Of a stretch of DNA of 64,000 nucleotides, positions 46,001 through 57,495 are shown piece after piece. The stretch comes from Tilletiopsis washingtonensis (taxonomy: Eukaryota; Basidiomycota; Exobasidiomycetes; Entylomatales), in assembly GCF_003144115.1 (NCBI RefSeq), contig NW_020312016.1, positions 258,777 through 322,776 on the forward strand, read 5' to 3'. The notes under the pieces are model-generated. The model searched no databases and was not told where the DNA came from. It saw only the letters and a list, made by a program, of their open reading frames with translations. Position 1 is the first letter of the stretch, and each line of letters opens with the position of its first letter. Both the position numbers and the translations under genes were made by a program.

Positions 46001-48857
46001 TCTCGCCCGAGGTGTACCTGCGCCGCCCCGGCACGCCCAAGTACCGCCTCGACAACATCCTGAAGAAGAAGGCCAGCGAGGGCGTCAAGATCTTCGTCAT
46101 CGTGCGTAGCCCTGCCGCGTCCTGCCGCCTCGCAAGCTCACGTCTTCTGTCCCTCAGGTGTACAACGAAGTGTCGAACAACTTCACGCCCACCGACTCGA
46201 ACTACACGAAGCAGCGCCTCATCGGCCTGCACCCCAACATCTTCGTGCAGCGCTCGCCGAGCCACTTCCAGACGGGCACGTTCTACTGGGCGCACCACGA
46301 GAAGCTCTGCGTGATCGAGTGCGTGCTGGAGCGCGCGTGTAAAAGCTCGTCCACTGACGTGCGCCTGACCACAGCGAGACCATCGCCTTTATGGGCGGCC
46401 TCGACCTCTGCTTCGGCCGGTGCGTCGCACGGTTCTCTCCAAGCGACCTTCTGCTGACCCGCGCTGTGCAGATGGGACACGCCGGCGCACGTGCTCACGG
46501 ACGACTCGCAGTACGACCCCGTCGAAGGCAACCTGTCGAGCGCGAACCTCAAGGACGACCCCGCGCTCCTGGGCCCCGGACGCGACGGCTCCGAGGCGCA
46601 CATCTGGCCGGGCCAGGACTATGCCAACGAGCGTGTCATGGAGTGGCACGACCTGACGAAGCCGGCCAACGACCTCATCGACCGGCAGCACCACCCGCGC
46701 ATGCCGTGGCACGATGTCGGCGTGCAGCTCGTCGGCCAGCCGGCGCGCGACCTGTGCCGGCACTTCATCCAGCGCTGGAACTACCTGCTGCGCATCAAGA
46801 ACCACAAGCGCCTCATGCCGTTCCTCATCCCGCCGCCGGACTTCCAGCCGTCGGACCTGACCAAGTACCAGCTGACGGGCACGTGCGAGGCGCAGATCTG
46901 CCGCTCAGCCGGGCCGTGGAGCATGGGCACGGCGACGACCGTCGAGCACTCGATCCAGAATGCGTACCTCAAGGCGATCCAGATGAGCGAGCACTTCGTC
47001 TACATCGAGAACCAGTTCTTCGTCACCTCGACGGTCGTGCGCGGCACAGAGATCACGAACCAGATCGGCGAGGCGCTCGTCTCGCGCATCATCCGCGCGC
47101 ACCGCGAGGGGACCAAGTGGCGCGCCGTCATCATTATCCCGCTCATCCCCGGCTTTCCGATGCCGATCGACCACCCCGACGCCGGCTCGGTGCGCCTCAT
47201 CGTCGAGTGCCAGAACCGCAGCATCTGCCGCGGCGAGCACAGCATCTTTGGCAAGCTCAAGCGCCAGGGCATCAACCCCGACGACTACATCAGCTTCTTC
47301 TCGCTGCGTCAGTGGGGCAAGCTGCGTGGCGGCAAGCTCTCGACGGAGATTGGCTACATCCACGCCAAGTGGTGAGTGGCGCATTGAGATCTGCTGAACG
47401 CCGTGCGTGGCTGACTGACTTCTTTGCAGCATGGTCGTCGACGACCGCCTCGCGATCATCGGCTCGGCCAACATCAACGAGCGCTCGCAGCGCGGCGACC
47501 GCGACTCGGAGCTCGCCGTCGTCATCCGCGACACGGACATGATCGACAGCACGATGGCGGGCAAGCCATTCAAGGTCGGCCGCTTCGCGCACACGATGCG
47601 CGTGCGCCTCATGCGCGAGCATCTCGGCGTGGACGTCGATGACATCGAGGCACAGGAGGCCGCAAACGTCAACCGCCCGCCGGCCTCGCGCGACGGCTCG
47701 CAGGACGAAGAGGACGACCAGTGGGACCCGGACCACGAGCAGCGCCGCGACGGCGACCCGGACGCTGGGCAGACCCGCGTTCAGGCGCGCACAACCGCCG
47801 CGACGCAGTTTGGCCGCACTGTTGGACAGGCCGTCTCGGGCATGGCCAACAACCTCAGCAATGAGATCCGCAACGAGGCGTCGGAGAACAACCCCCTCGC
47901 CCGCGGCGCTGCCAAGGCGCTCGACAGCGACGACCAGCCAAAGGGCGGCGACGAGGAGGGCGCGACCGGCTCGACGCAGGACTACGTGCAGGACGGCGAC
48001 GAGCGCGCAAAGCGCATCGCCGAGAACCCGGAGAATCCGGGCTCGGCGTCGAACCGCCCCGTCGTGCCGACGCTCGAGGAGCGCTTCGTGGCCGAGCAGC
48101 GCCAGAACGGCGGCTCGAGCACGCCGCGCAACAACAACCGCAGCCGCGGCGGCTCGGTGTCCGAGACGGCGGCGCAGCGCCGCGCCGCCAACGGCAGCTC
48201 GCACGACCTGAAGCACAAGCAGTCGCGCGGCGGCGCCGGCGGCAACCCCTGGGCGCTTCCAGCCGAAACGCCGGAGGTCGACAAGGACAACTTCACCGAC
48301 CCCGTCTGCGACGAGTTCTTCCGCGACGTCTGGCTCGCCTCGGCCGTGCACAACACAGACATCTTCCGCCGCGTCTTCAAGGCGACGCCCGACGACAACG
48401 TGCTCACGTGGTCGGAGTTTAAGGCCTGGACGGCGTGGTACGACCGTCTGCAGCGCTCCTTCCGCTCCGAAACGACGAAGCCGCCGCCGGAGCAGCAGGG
48501 TCCGCCGCCGGGCGAGGACGGCGCGTCGCTGTCGACGTCGCAGAGCCGCGCCGCCGACGAGAAGGGCACCGGCAAGTCGAGCAGCGCCAAGGTGCAGGAG
48601 GCGCCCTCGACGCTGCCGCGCGCGACGCCCAAGATGCCCAACGAGGGCTTCTCGCCGCAGGAGCTCGACCAGATGGAGGCGCTGCTCGGCGAGCTGCAGG
48701 GCACGCTCGTCATGCACTCGACGCGCTTCCTCGAGGCCGAGGGTGAGTGCCGCTGTGCTGCAGATTTGCGCAGCCAGTCGCTGACCTCTTCTCAGATCTC
48801 TCGGACAACATGCTCTTCTCGCTCGACCGCGTCGGCCCGCTGCAGGTGTACAACTGA
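43095..48857 (+). CDS. SPO14: Phospholipase D with PX and PH domains (PLD1/SPO14)
   Basis: This is the full-length phosphoinositide-regulated phospholipase D of fungi, acting on membranes in vesicle traffic. Ten exons (43095-44599, 44654-45125, 45180-45743, 45798-45937, 45996-46101, 46158-46318, 46375-46419, 46472-47371, 47430-48742, 48796-48857) give 1755 residues. Residues 1-500 are disordered, rich in Glu, Gln, Ser and Pro. A PX domain spans roughly 505-660 (HAVFRIELEYGDGLVRWVCY) and a PH domain 670-890 (GYLRIMSK, KWFIVRESYIVVVDEPDE). HKD motifs are HHEKLCVIDETIAFMGG near residue 975 and HAKCMVVDDRLAIIGSAN near 1295. A 450-residue charged C-terminal region ends SLDRVGPLQVYN. All introns are 52-58 nt. 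Length fits the family (about 1700). Confidence 0.95.
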
Positions 48858-49131
48858 GCGCGACGTCACGACGACGCGCGCCTCTCCGTACCCTGCCTCC
48901 TCACCTCGGACACATCTGCGATACCTCCACGCTCCTTCCACACACACACCCTAGACTACACAGAGTCATGCCTCACATCATCGCCTCCTTTCTCGCCCCA
49001 ATGCATCCTTCACAGCGTCGCATCCACACGCATCGGCGCTGAGCCGTGTGAGGGTCCGTGTGGGGCGGCATCCTGCCCCACTGTTGGTATGTGAATTGCG
49101 CTGCGCCCGTCTCGCTACGTCTAGGTGCTAG

Positions 49132-52100
49132 CTAGTCCCGCTGCGGCATCCAGCGGTCGCCCGGCGGCACGCCATTGCGGGGCGTGTGCGGGTGCGGGTA
49201 TGGCGGAGGCACTCCGACGGCCTGCTGCTGCATCTGCTGCATGTGCTGCTGCGCCAGCTGGGCATCCGGCGTGAGGGCCAGCTCTTGGCTGGGGTCAGGC
49301 GCAGCGCCGCCGCCGTGGCTGTGAGAGTGGTGGCTGCCACCTGCGTGCTGCTGGTGGTGTCGATGCGCCTGCTGCAGCAGCTGCGCCTGATGCTGCTGTT
49401 GCTGCTGCGTCTGCGACGACGGGTAGTGCGGCTGCTGCAGCGGCAGCGGCGTGCCCATGACGCCAGCGCCAAGATGTGTCGTCGAGTTGTCCAGGTTCCA
49501 CACCTCGGGCCAGCTCGTGGCCGAGGCCGAGTGGAAGGCCGCCTGCGGCACGCCGCTCTGCCAGTGCCAGCGAGTGTTGAGCCCTGAACGCATGTTGAGG
49601 CCGGCGCGCATGAAGCGCAGCGCGTCACTCACCGAAAGTGCACTCGCTGAAGCGGACGGCCCGGACATGTGCGAGGCGTGCGGCCCGGATGGAAGCGCAT
49701 TGTAGCCCGCCATCGGGCTCACCGACGCCAGTTCTTGACGAAAGTCAGAAGACGGCCCCTCCGCTGGACTTCGCGCCTGCGCCGTGCTCGCGCCCGAGGC
49801 GAACGGCCAGGCCGTGAGCGTGGCGGCCGCCTTGTCCAGCGCATCCGCCGTGGCGGACCAAATGCTGCCGCGCTCGATGCTGTCGTGTGCACTGCCGTGC
49901 TCGTTACGGCGCACGAAGCCGTCACAGGCACGCACATGGCGTGCGGCAGTCTGCAGCACGGAGGCCTGCTCAGTGGGGTCGTTCTCGTGGGTCGGTGCCT
50001 CCGGCTTGCGCATCCGTTGCGACACGGCGAAGCGCGCGGCGTAATGGAGGAAGGAGCAGGTGCTCAGCACCGGCAGAGCCACCACGGCCGAAGGTGCGAA
50101 GTGAAGCCAGCCCTCGAGCGAGGCATGGACGAGCGAGTTGAAGCGCGAGACACCGCTCCACACCGCCTGCGCCTGCATGTCCCGCACTTCATCCGACTGG
50201 AAATCGACCTCTGCGTAGTTCTTGAGCGCCAGCCTGTCTTGAGCGTATGCGGAGCTACCGCTCGGAGCATAGCCTTGAGTCTGGGCAGCGTATGCCGAGA
50301 TGCTTCCGAGCAAGAGCAGGCGGCTCATCTCCACTTCGAGCTGCACGGAGTGCCATGCCACACTCAGTGGGCCTTTGGCAGCGTCGATCGGACCTGCCGC
50401 ACCGCAGCGTCAGCGCAACTCTGTGGGAGCAGGCTCGTGACCGGCAGACTCACCGAGCCGTTTCAGCGTCGCATTGCGCACGTCTGTCAGCGCAAATGAA
50501 CAGCGGGACAACGTCGGCTGGAACATCGCCAAATTGAGTCCGCTGACGAAGGGCTCTCTTTCGAAGATCTGCTCGCAGCGTCGCTGGCAAGCCTTGAGAT
50601 GCTGCAGCTGCTGGAGGCGCAGCAACAAGAGGCCTTCGCCTGCTCGTCGAAGCAGCGGCACGTCCTCGTACGCCAACGTGCAAGACGGCGGCAGTGGTCC
50701 GACGGAACGAGCTGCAATGTCGCCGAGGTGACGCACCGCGCTATCGAACTCACTGCCAAGCTCAACGTTTGCCGACAGCGTCTCTCTCCATGAAACGAGA
50801 GTACACCAGAGCAAGGCACGTGGATCTGTCCGGCTATGCGTCGCAGGTGCAGATGCGGTGGTCCGATCGACCTCGTCTGGCAGTCCAAGCTTGCGCGCCA
50901 GGCGCCCTGCCAGCTCTGCCAGGCTCGTGCCTTGAAACGCATGCGCGTCGCGTGACGGTCCTCGCGGCAGTGACGGAAGCAATGCGAGAGGCATGTGCAC
51001 CGAGAGAAGGTCGAGCGCTTGCACGGCCTCGATGCTGGCGTCGGCATCGGAGTAGAGCAGAGCAGCGTCGCGGCGGATGAGAGCGTGCAGGCTTGCGACA
51101 AGCTGCAGGGCGCCGTGTGGCTGCGGCGCCAGCTCCGGCAGGGCCAGCGCATACAGCGAGGTCAGCAGCAGTGAGGTGCCAACGCTGGCCGACTGCGCAT
51201 GCTGCTGACGCAGCGTGCGCAGTGACGGCAGGTGTGGATGCCACAGAATGAATGCGTGCGCTCTGCTCAAAGCGTCAGTGGTGCGCCCAGCCATGTCCGG
51301 CACCTGTCGCAGGCGTGCATCGCTCGTACAAACTCACATGGTCTCGAGGCGCGCGCTCAGCTCGGTGCTGACGAGCGACAGCACATTCGCACCCGATGCC
51401 GGCGGTCCAGTATCTCGGAACGGACTGACCGCGCAGGCGCTCTCGTGGGCAAGAAAGCGCGAGAGGGCCTCCAACGGAGTGTCCGGCTTGGAGGTGCAGC
51501 CGGCAGCTGCAGGGCTGCTCGCTGCCTGCATTGCGATGCTAGGTACCGACGGCGGCGGCTCATGCGCCGGCGGCATGGGCAGCCCAGCTGGATGGTATGG
51601 CGCACTCTCCGTCATGCCGTCCAGAAAGGCATTCAGGTCGAGCTCGGCGCCCGGCTGAGGTCGCGACGATGCTAAAGCGGCAGCATGCCCCGGAGCCGAT
51701 ACGCTGGCCTGCTGGTAGCGATCCTCGGCGCCCTCGTCGACGGAGACAGGGTAGCGTGAGGATGACGCGGAGGTCGACGAGCGGTAGCGCTGCTGGTGTT
51801 GCAATCCGCTGGCGCCGCCTGCAACCTGGCGCACGTCTGGCTTGACAGGATGCGGGCCCATGTAGAAGCGCAGCGAGGCAGGGTGCGGCCGGTGCTGCGG
51901 TGCGCCTTCGGAAGTGTCGGCGAAGCTCGGCTCGGCGAAGGCGAGGTCGAGCGACGACGGACCAGCTCGCGCCTGGGGCATGGCGGTCGTTCGCGGAGCC
52001 GACATGCCAAGAATCGTTGGATCGGGCTGCAGTGCAGCTGCCGTCGGGAGCGCCGCGCCAGCAGCCGTCGGAGCCTCGCTGGTGCTCGAGGCGCCTCGTT

Positions 52101-52697
52101 TGCGCTTGCCGCGGCCCTCGGGGTCCCAGACGATGCAGCCAAAGCCATGCTCGGCGCATCGGGCGCAGCGCAGGTGGATCGGGAGCTCCTCGAGCGACGA
52201 CGGCACGCGCAGCGCCTCCTCGGGCAGCTTGCACTTGGCCTTGCGCTGCCGGCACTGCAGACAGGTGCCTGCAAGTAGAGTCTGGGTCAGCGCCGTGTCT
52301 GGAGAAGGAATCCTAGGCGCTTACGCGAAGCGTATGTGCCGCGTGGCCGACGCGTGCCGGCGTTGACGCGCGAGGCAGGACTGGCTGAAGGGGAGGCGAG
52401 CAAGCCCTTGTGCGAGGTCGAGAGCGGCGCAGAGAGTGGTCCACTGGCAAGAAGTGAGGAGGGACCAGCTTCCGCCGAGCCAGCCAAGGGTGCCGTGGAC
52501 GCATGCGTCGGCCGGCGCTCGCCAGCTGACGATGTTCGGCGCGGATTAGGGTGCTGAGCGAGGAGCGGCACGCCGATGAGCGCCGCGGTGCGCGAGGCGT
52601 CGGGCCGTGAGGTTGATGCCGACGAGGCGCTCGAGCTAGCACTTGTGCCTCGGGTGCGGCCATGTGCCGTCCCTGCGCTGGGCGGGACAGGCTCCAT
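49132..52697 (-). CDS. Fungal Zn2Cys6 transcription factor
   Basis: This is a zinc-cluster DNA-binding regulator of unknown target. Exons are 52697-52325, 52268-51338, 51262-50454 and 50393-49132, giving 1124 residues. The zinc cluster is TCLQCRQRKAKC followed by CARCAEHGFGC, with six Cys at about residues 127, 130, 137, 159, 162 and 169; the first intron ends two residues before the first Cys. A basic stretch GRGKRKRG follows. The middle homology region is helical and Leu-rich (LLLTSLYALALPELAPQPHG). The C-terminus is Gln/His-rich (SQTQQQQQHQAQLLQQAHRH, GGSHHSHSHGGG). The ATG at 52697 is the first good start before the cluster, but the frame stays open upstream to about 53456, so the start is uncertain. 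No neighbouring gene suggests a pathway. Confidence 0.88.
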
Positions 52698-55600
52698 GGC
52701 CGGCGCAGCGGGCCGGCGCCTCGCCTCGGCCGGAGCGTGTGGACGCGATGCGGAGCAGGAGCAGCAAGCAGCAGCGGTGTGTGAGGTGCGACGACGGAAA
52801 GAAGAAGAGGGCCGTTGGTTGTGCGCAGGGCGGAATGTACAAGGTATGGGGTATGCGCCGGCGGGCAGGCAGAGAGGTGTGTGTGTGCGTGTGAGAGGCA
52901 GGAAGGAAGCCCGGCGAGGGCCTGGCGGGAGCGTCCCAGGTGTCCGTTGCGGCGGCGTCAGCTGGAAGTGCCGCGGCAGCAGGGCAGGCGGAGTGGGCGC
53001 GCGGCGCGGCGCTGGCTGGCGTGGGCTGCAGCGTCTGTCAGTCTGAGTCGAGTGTGCTGGGACGGGCGGCGCGGTGCGTGCGACCCGAGAGAGCGGCAGC
53101 GCGCAGCTCAGGCAGCAGCGCCAGCGACGGCAGCGGCCGGGCACGCGGGCGTGCGCTCTGCGGTGCGGCCCGCTCGGCGACGGGCGACGGGATGGGAGCG
53201 GAAAAGGGAACGGCGCAGCGTGCGTACGGCCGGCGCCGCGCGGGGGGCGTCGCCGCGTCCGCCTCGCGCCGCGTCGCGCTCGCGCGCAAGAGGGCGGAAT
53301 CCATGCACCGCTCGCCGCTGACGCTGCTCCGGCTGCTGCTCCGCCAGAGGCACGCCGGACACGCGGCGCCCGTGGCGCTCGCTGAGGCTGCAGCGCCGTG
53401 CAGCTGCTCGCCGCTCTCAGACACACCTGGTGCTGACGCTGACGCTGGCCACGCACCTCTTACTCCGGACTCTCTGTCGTCGCTCGGTGCCGGCGCGGCG
53501 CAGCGTGTGAGGTACACTCGCCCTCGGCTGCTGGCGGGCGTCGCTGCGCGGCAGCCTTCGCCTTTCCGCCGTGCGCAGCCACGCGCAGGCGCCACGAGCG
53601 CGCCAGGGGCAGCGGGAGCCTCAGGAGCAGGAGCAGCAGCAGCGGCAGGGCAGATAGAGAGAGCAGCAGGCGTCATGCGGCGCCGAAGCAGCTGGCGTCT
53701 TGGCCGAGATGCATGAGAGCTGCTCCAGCGCCCCCCGCTCGCTCCTGATCCCGCGGCCAGAGAGAGTCGAGTGGGTGAGCACTCTCGGGGCAAGGCACCT
53801 CCGGGCCGCTGCCCTGGGGTGGTCAAAATAGCTGCGCGCCCTCCTGTGCTCTGGCGGCCGTGAGTGCCCTCGCAGGGAGAGGAGTGCCGAGAACGGCAGC
53901 AGCACTCCAGCGAGGACAAGTCTCGACCGCCTGAGCACTTGAGCTGCTGCTGCGCTGCCTCGCCGCCGCGGTGCTCCACCGCTTCGGCACAGGAGCACAT
54001 GGCACCACGCTTGCACGCTGCTCGGCGTCCGGGTGCAGCCTGCGCTGCTGCGCAATCAATAGCGCCCAGCTCCCGGAGCAGGGGCTGCGCGCTGTGCGGC
54101 TGCGGCTTGCTGCCCTGCTGCTCCACTGGCGTCCACGGGAGCAGGAGCATGCGGCAGCGAGAGCACGGCGGCAGAGGTCACACGGCACTGCGCTGCAACG
54201 GCAGGCACTTGGCTCCCCGCGTGGCAGCAGGCGAGCCGCTGCTGCCGAGCATCGCTCTCCTCGCCGGCGCTAGGCCCCGGGTTGCTCGCAGCCCAGCGCG
54301 ACGACAGCGTGTGGTGACGGCGCGCACTCGCCGGAGGCGGTGGGCGAGGGCCGCAGCGCAGCTTCGCGCGCAGCGACGAGACACCTCGTGCCGGAAGAAC
54401 GGCAGCGGGCGCAGCTCGGCGCCGAGTGCGGGCCGCTGTGAATGCTCCTCTTTTGGTATTCCAGCATGTCTCTCGCCCGCGGCTCGCTCCTTTGTCTTCT
54501 GCGGCGCAAGGAGCTGCAGTGCTCGCGCAGGCCGGTGGGTCTTGCTCAGTCGCCGTGCAACAGCAGCGAGAGAGGGCGCTCACCCTCCAGCCGCAGCGTC
54601 AGCGGCTGCGACGCATCGCGCAGCCGGCTCCGGCGCTCGCACCGCACGTCGCTGCCGACGCCGGTGCCGCATCGCATCCGCGAGATGGCGGCGGCGGCGC
54701 TGCCTCTGCGCGCTGACGCTGGGTGCTGCGGCTGCCCTGACGGCACGACGCCTGGCGGAAATGAGAAAGCGGCGCAACCCGGGGCCCGTCCCCGGCGCCG
54801 CTGCACCTCGCGCATGTGCTCGGCAGCGCTGCCGTGGGTTGTGCCTGGAGGCTGCTCTCCTGCGCTGCTGCTCCTCCATCTGCCGTGGCCTGCGATGCTG
54901 CGCTACGTAGATCCGACGCAAGCGTCGCTGCGGCAAATGCGCAGCGGAGACGCTGGGTGCCGCTGAATGGGCAGCGCCAGCGCGGCAGCCCCTCTCGCAG
55001 CGCCCCCGCCTCGCGCTCCCACCGCATGCTGCGCGCGTCGAAGAGGCCGCCCTCGCGGCGCGCCCGATCTCGCCGCTGCTGCGAGCTGTCTATATCGGCC
55101 CTCATCGCGCCTGCAGCGAGACAGCAATTTAGATACGGGATGCCCCCTCGGCCAGGGCAGCGGGTGCTATTTGCCGCACGCGCGGCCGCGCTCCTCGGCG
55201 TGGCAGCGTGGGCCTCTGCGCTGGGCCAGGCGGGCCGCCGGCCGGCGCCGAAGGGAGCGTGCCAGACGCAAGAAGCAGCGAGCGAGCAGCTGATTTCCCG
55301 GCGACGCGAGGCGTGCCGCGGCGCGCGACGAGCGCGAGCGCGTCTCTCACGTCGGCATCACAGCACAGCGCTGCGTCTGCTCGGCACGGCTGCGGCACCT
55401 GTGCGGTGCCTTGCGCTTGCTGCTAATTCTGCACCTAGCTCGATCTCTCGTGGCGGTGTGTACATGCGGAGCATGTGACGCTGCAGCAGCGGCGCAGCAT
55501 CCCAGGCCGGAGGGGGCGGCTGCTCGAGCGCAAGATGGAGCTGCCGTGAGTGCCGCGGCGTGCGCGCGCCATACTCCGCCTGCCCGCATCGCATGCCTGC

Positions 55601-57495
55601 CTGCGCGCTGTGCAGCGAAGCGCCTCTCCGCTCAATTTCGCGATGCTGCACCTCAGACCCGCCCGTCAGCAGCACAGCGTCCGTGCCGCCGCAAGGTCGG
55701 TGCTTGCGGCGGCTCTACGCGGCCTGGCGGCGATGGCGTTTCGCCGCCGAGCACGTCGCGCGCCCGTCGGGCCCGATGCGCTGCGCTAACTCGCCTCGCC
55801 GAGCGTGTGCGTCCGCCGTGAGCCTCCCCGTCATGCATGGAAGCGACACACGCGTGCAACATGCGATGTTGCAGCAGAGGTGCTGCATGCTGCACGCTGC
55901 GTGGATGGTGATGTCTGATGCTGAGGCTCCCTCCGGCGACTCGGCGACTCAGGCTGACAGAAGGAAGAGCAGAGGAATGGCCACGCGCGGGCTGACGCTG
56001 CTGCGGCACCCACGCCCATCAGATTTCACGTTTGAGCGTTGTGCTTTGCGCCGCGCCAGAAGAAAGCCGCAGAGTGGCTGCGTTCCCGACGGCGGCGAGG
56101 GGTGCTGTGCGGATGGTCCGCACGGCGGGGTGGCGGGCCAAGTTTGCATGCGCCGGGGCAGTTTGACCCACTCCCCGACACTTCTTGCGTCCTGCGGCAG
56201 ATCTGCTTCCATCGTCCGCCGCGCCGCCGCCGGGAGCAGCACCCAGCCCCAGGCGCGAGTGCTCGCTGCTCTGGGGGTGACGGCACAGCGAGCCCTGCCA
56301 CCTCGGCATTCATCTTTTTCAGGCGACGGCCATGCCGCGATGCAGGCCCTTCCCGCTCGCCCCTGCATGCCGCGCTGCGGCCCCGGCCAGCTGCCCTGCC
56401 GTCGGATGCAGGCGCCGGCTACGGGGCGCTGCTTTGTCCCACACCAAGAGACCCTGCTGCTGCGTGGCCAGACAGAGAGCTGCTCGCCAGGCTGCGGCCT
56501 GCAGAGCCTCGCGGCATCCTCACGGCATCATGAGCGCGCGTGCGGGAGCTGGGCGACGCCAAGAAGACGGGCGGCTCCGAGCGCCATGGCGTGCTCGCGC
56601 TGACGCCGCGGCTGGGCGGACGCTGGCTCGTCCACCATCGCACGCATGTCATGACGGCGTGCAGCGCACAGGCGCTGCGGCGCTTCTGCGCTGGCGGATG
56701 AACGTAGGACTTGCGAGCAAGCGACATCGGCTGCGGCTTTGCGGCTTGCCAGCGCGACGGCGTGGCGCAGCGATTGCCGCGATGCGGACCGGAATTAGCC
56801 CCCTTAGCCGGCTGCGAAGGCGGAATGAAGAGCATTCAGCTTCATGGGTCGCGGCGGCACACCGCCGCAGCAGCAAGCCTCCAACCCCAAAGCGCAACTC
56901 CCGGCTCACGCTCTGCCCGGAATGAGGAACACCAGTCCCATCCGCGCGCTGCCGCACCGTGCTCGTGACTATTCTCCGTGGCCGGCAAGTACCAGCAGCA
57001 CCCTGCCGAGTGGGCCGCACCGCTGCACGCTGCGTCAGCTTCAGCGCGTTCGGGTCGCAGCCGGGAGCCGCTCGCTGAAGGCTCCGAGCTTGCGCAGCAG
57101 CAGCAGCAGGAAGGCTCCGAGCTCTGCACTCCGCAGCCGCAGCAAGCACACGCCGTCGGAGAAGGCTGCTGCAGCATGCACAGCCAGACGTTGCCGGCGG
57201 CTGTCGCTGTCTGCTGATGCTGCCGTCCTCCGCACTGCTCCACGATGACCAAGCTGCGGGATCGCAGAGTCGTCACCGTCGGTGCCCTGCATGCCGCGCA
57301 AAGAGGCCGCTAACTGAGCGAGAGACGGCGGAGTCGCGGACATGCGATGCTCGCCGCAATCCCGCGCCCACTGCGGCGCGCCACAATCTCGGGACGCTCG
57401 GACAGATTACGGAGCATTGCATGACGGGAGATGTGCCAGAGTGTGTGCATGTGAAGGCGCAAGAAAAAAGCCAGGGGGGATGGGACGGGTCTCGT
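52698..57495. other. Intergenic, 4.8 kb, no gene recognised
   Basis: This is the largest gene-free stretch. The first 750 nt or so are probably leader and promoter of the zinc-cluster gene. The rest, to about 57300, is dominated by TGC, GCA, GCAGC and CTGCTG words. Its open frames on both strands are rich in Cys, His, Met, Arg and Ala and show no domain, no codon regularity and no convincing intron, unlike every gene in the window. I found no tRNA, long repeat, inverted repeat or transposon. It could hold an untranslated RNA, but nothing in the sequence says so. Confidence 0.5.

Noticed and set aside
47290-48717. 475-codon open frame antisense to the SPO14-type gene
   Set aside because: It is again a shadow of a strongly supported exon; no independent signal.
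53038-56925. Many open frames of 150-370 codons on both strands between the zinc-cluster gene and RRP15
   Set aside because: They overlap one another in several frames, are rich in Cys, Met, His and Arg as expected from TGC/GCA-rich DNA, and show no motif, no hydrophobic pattern and no consistent introns.
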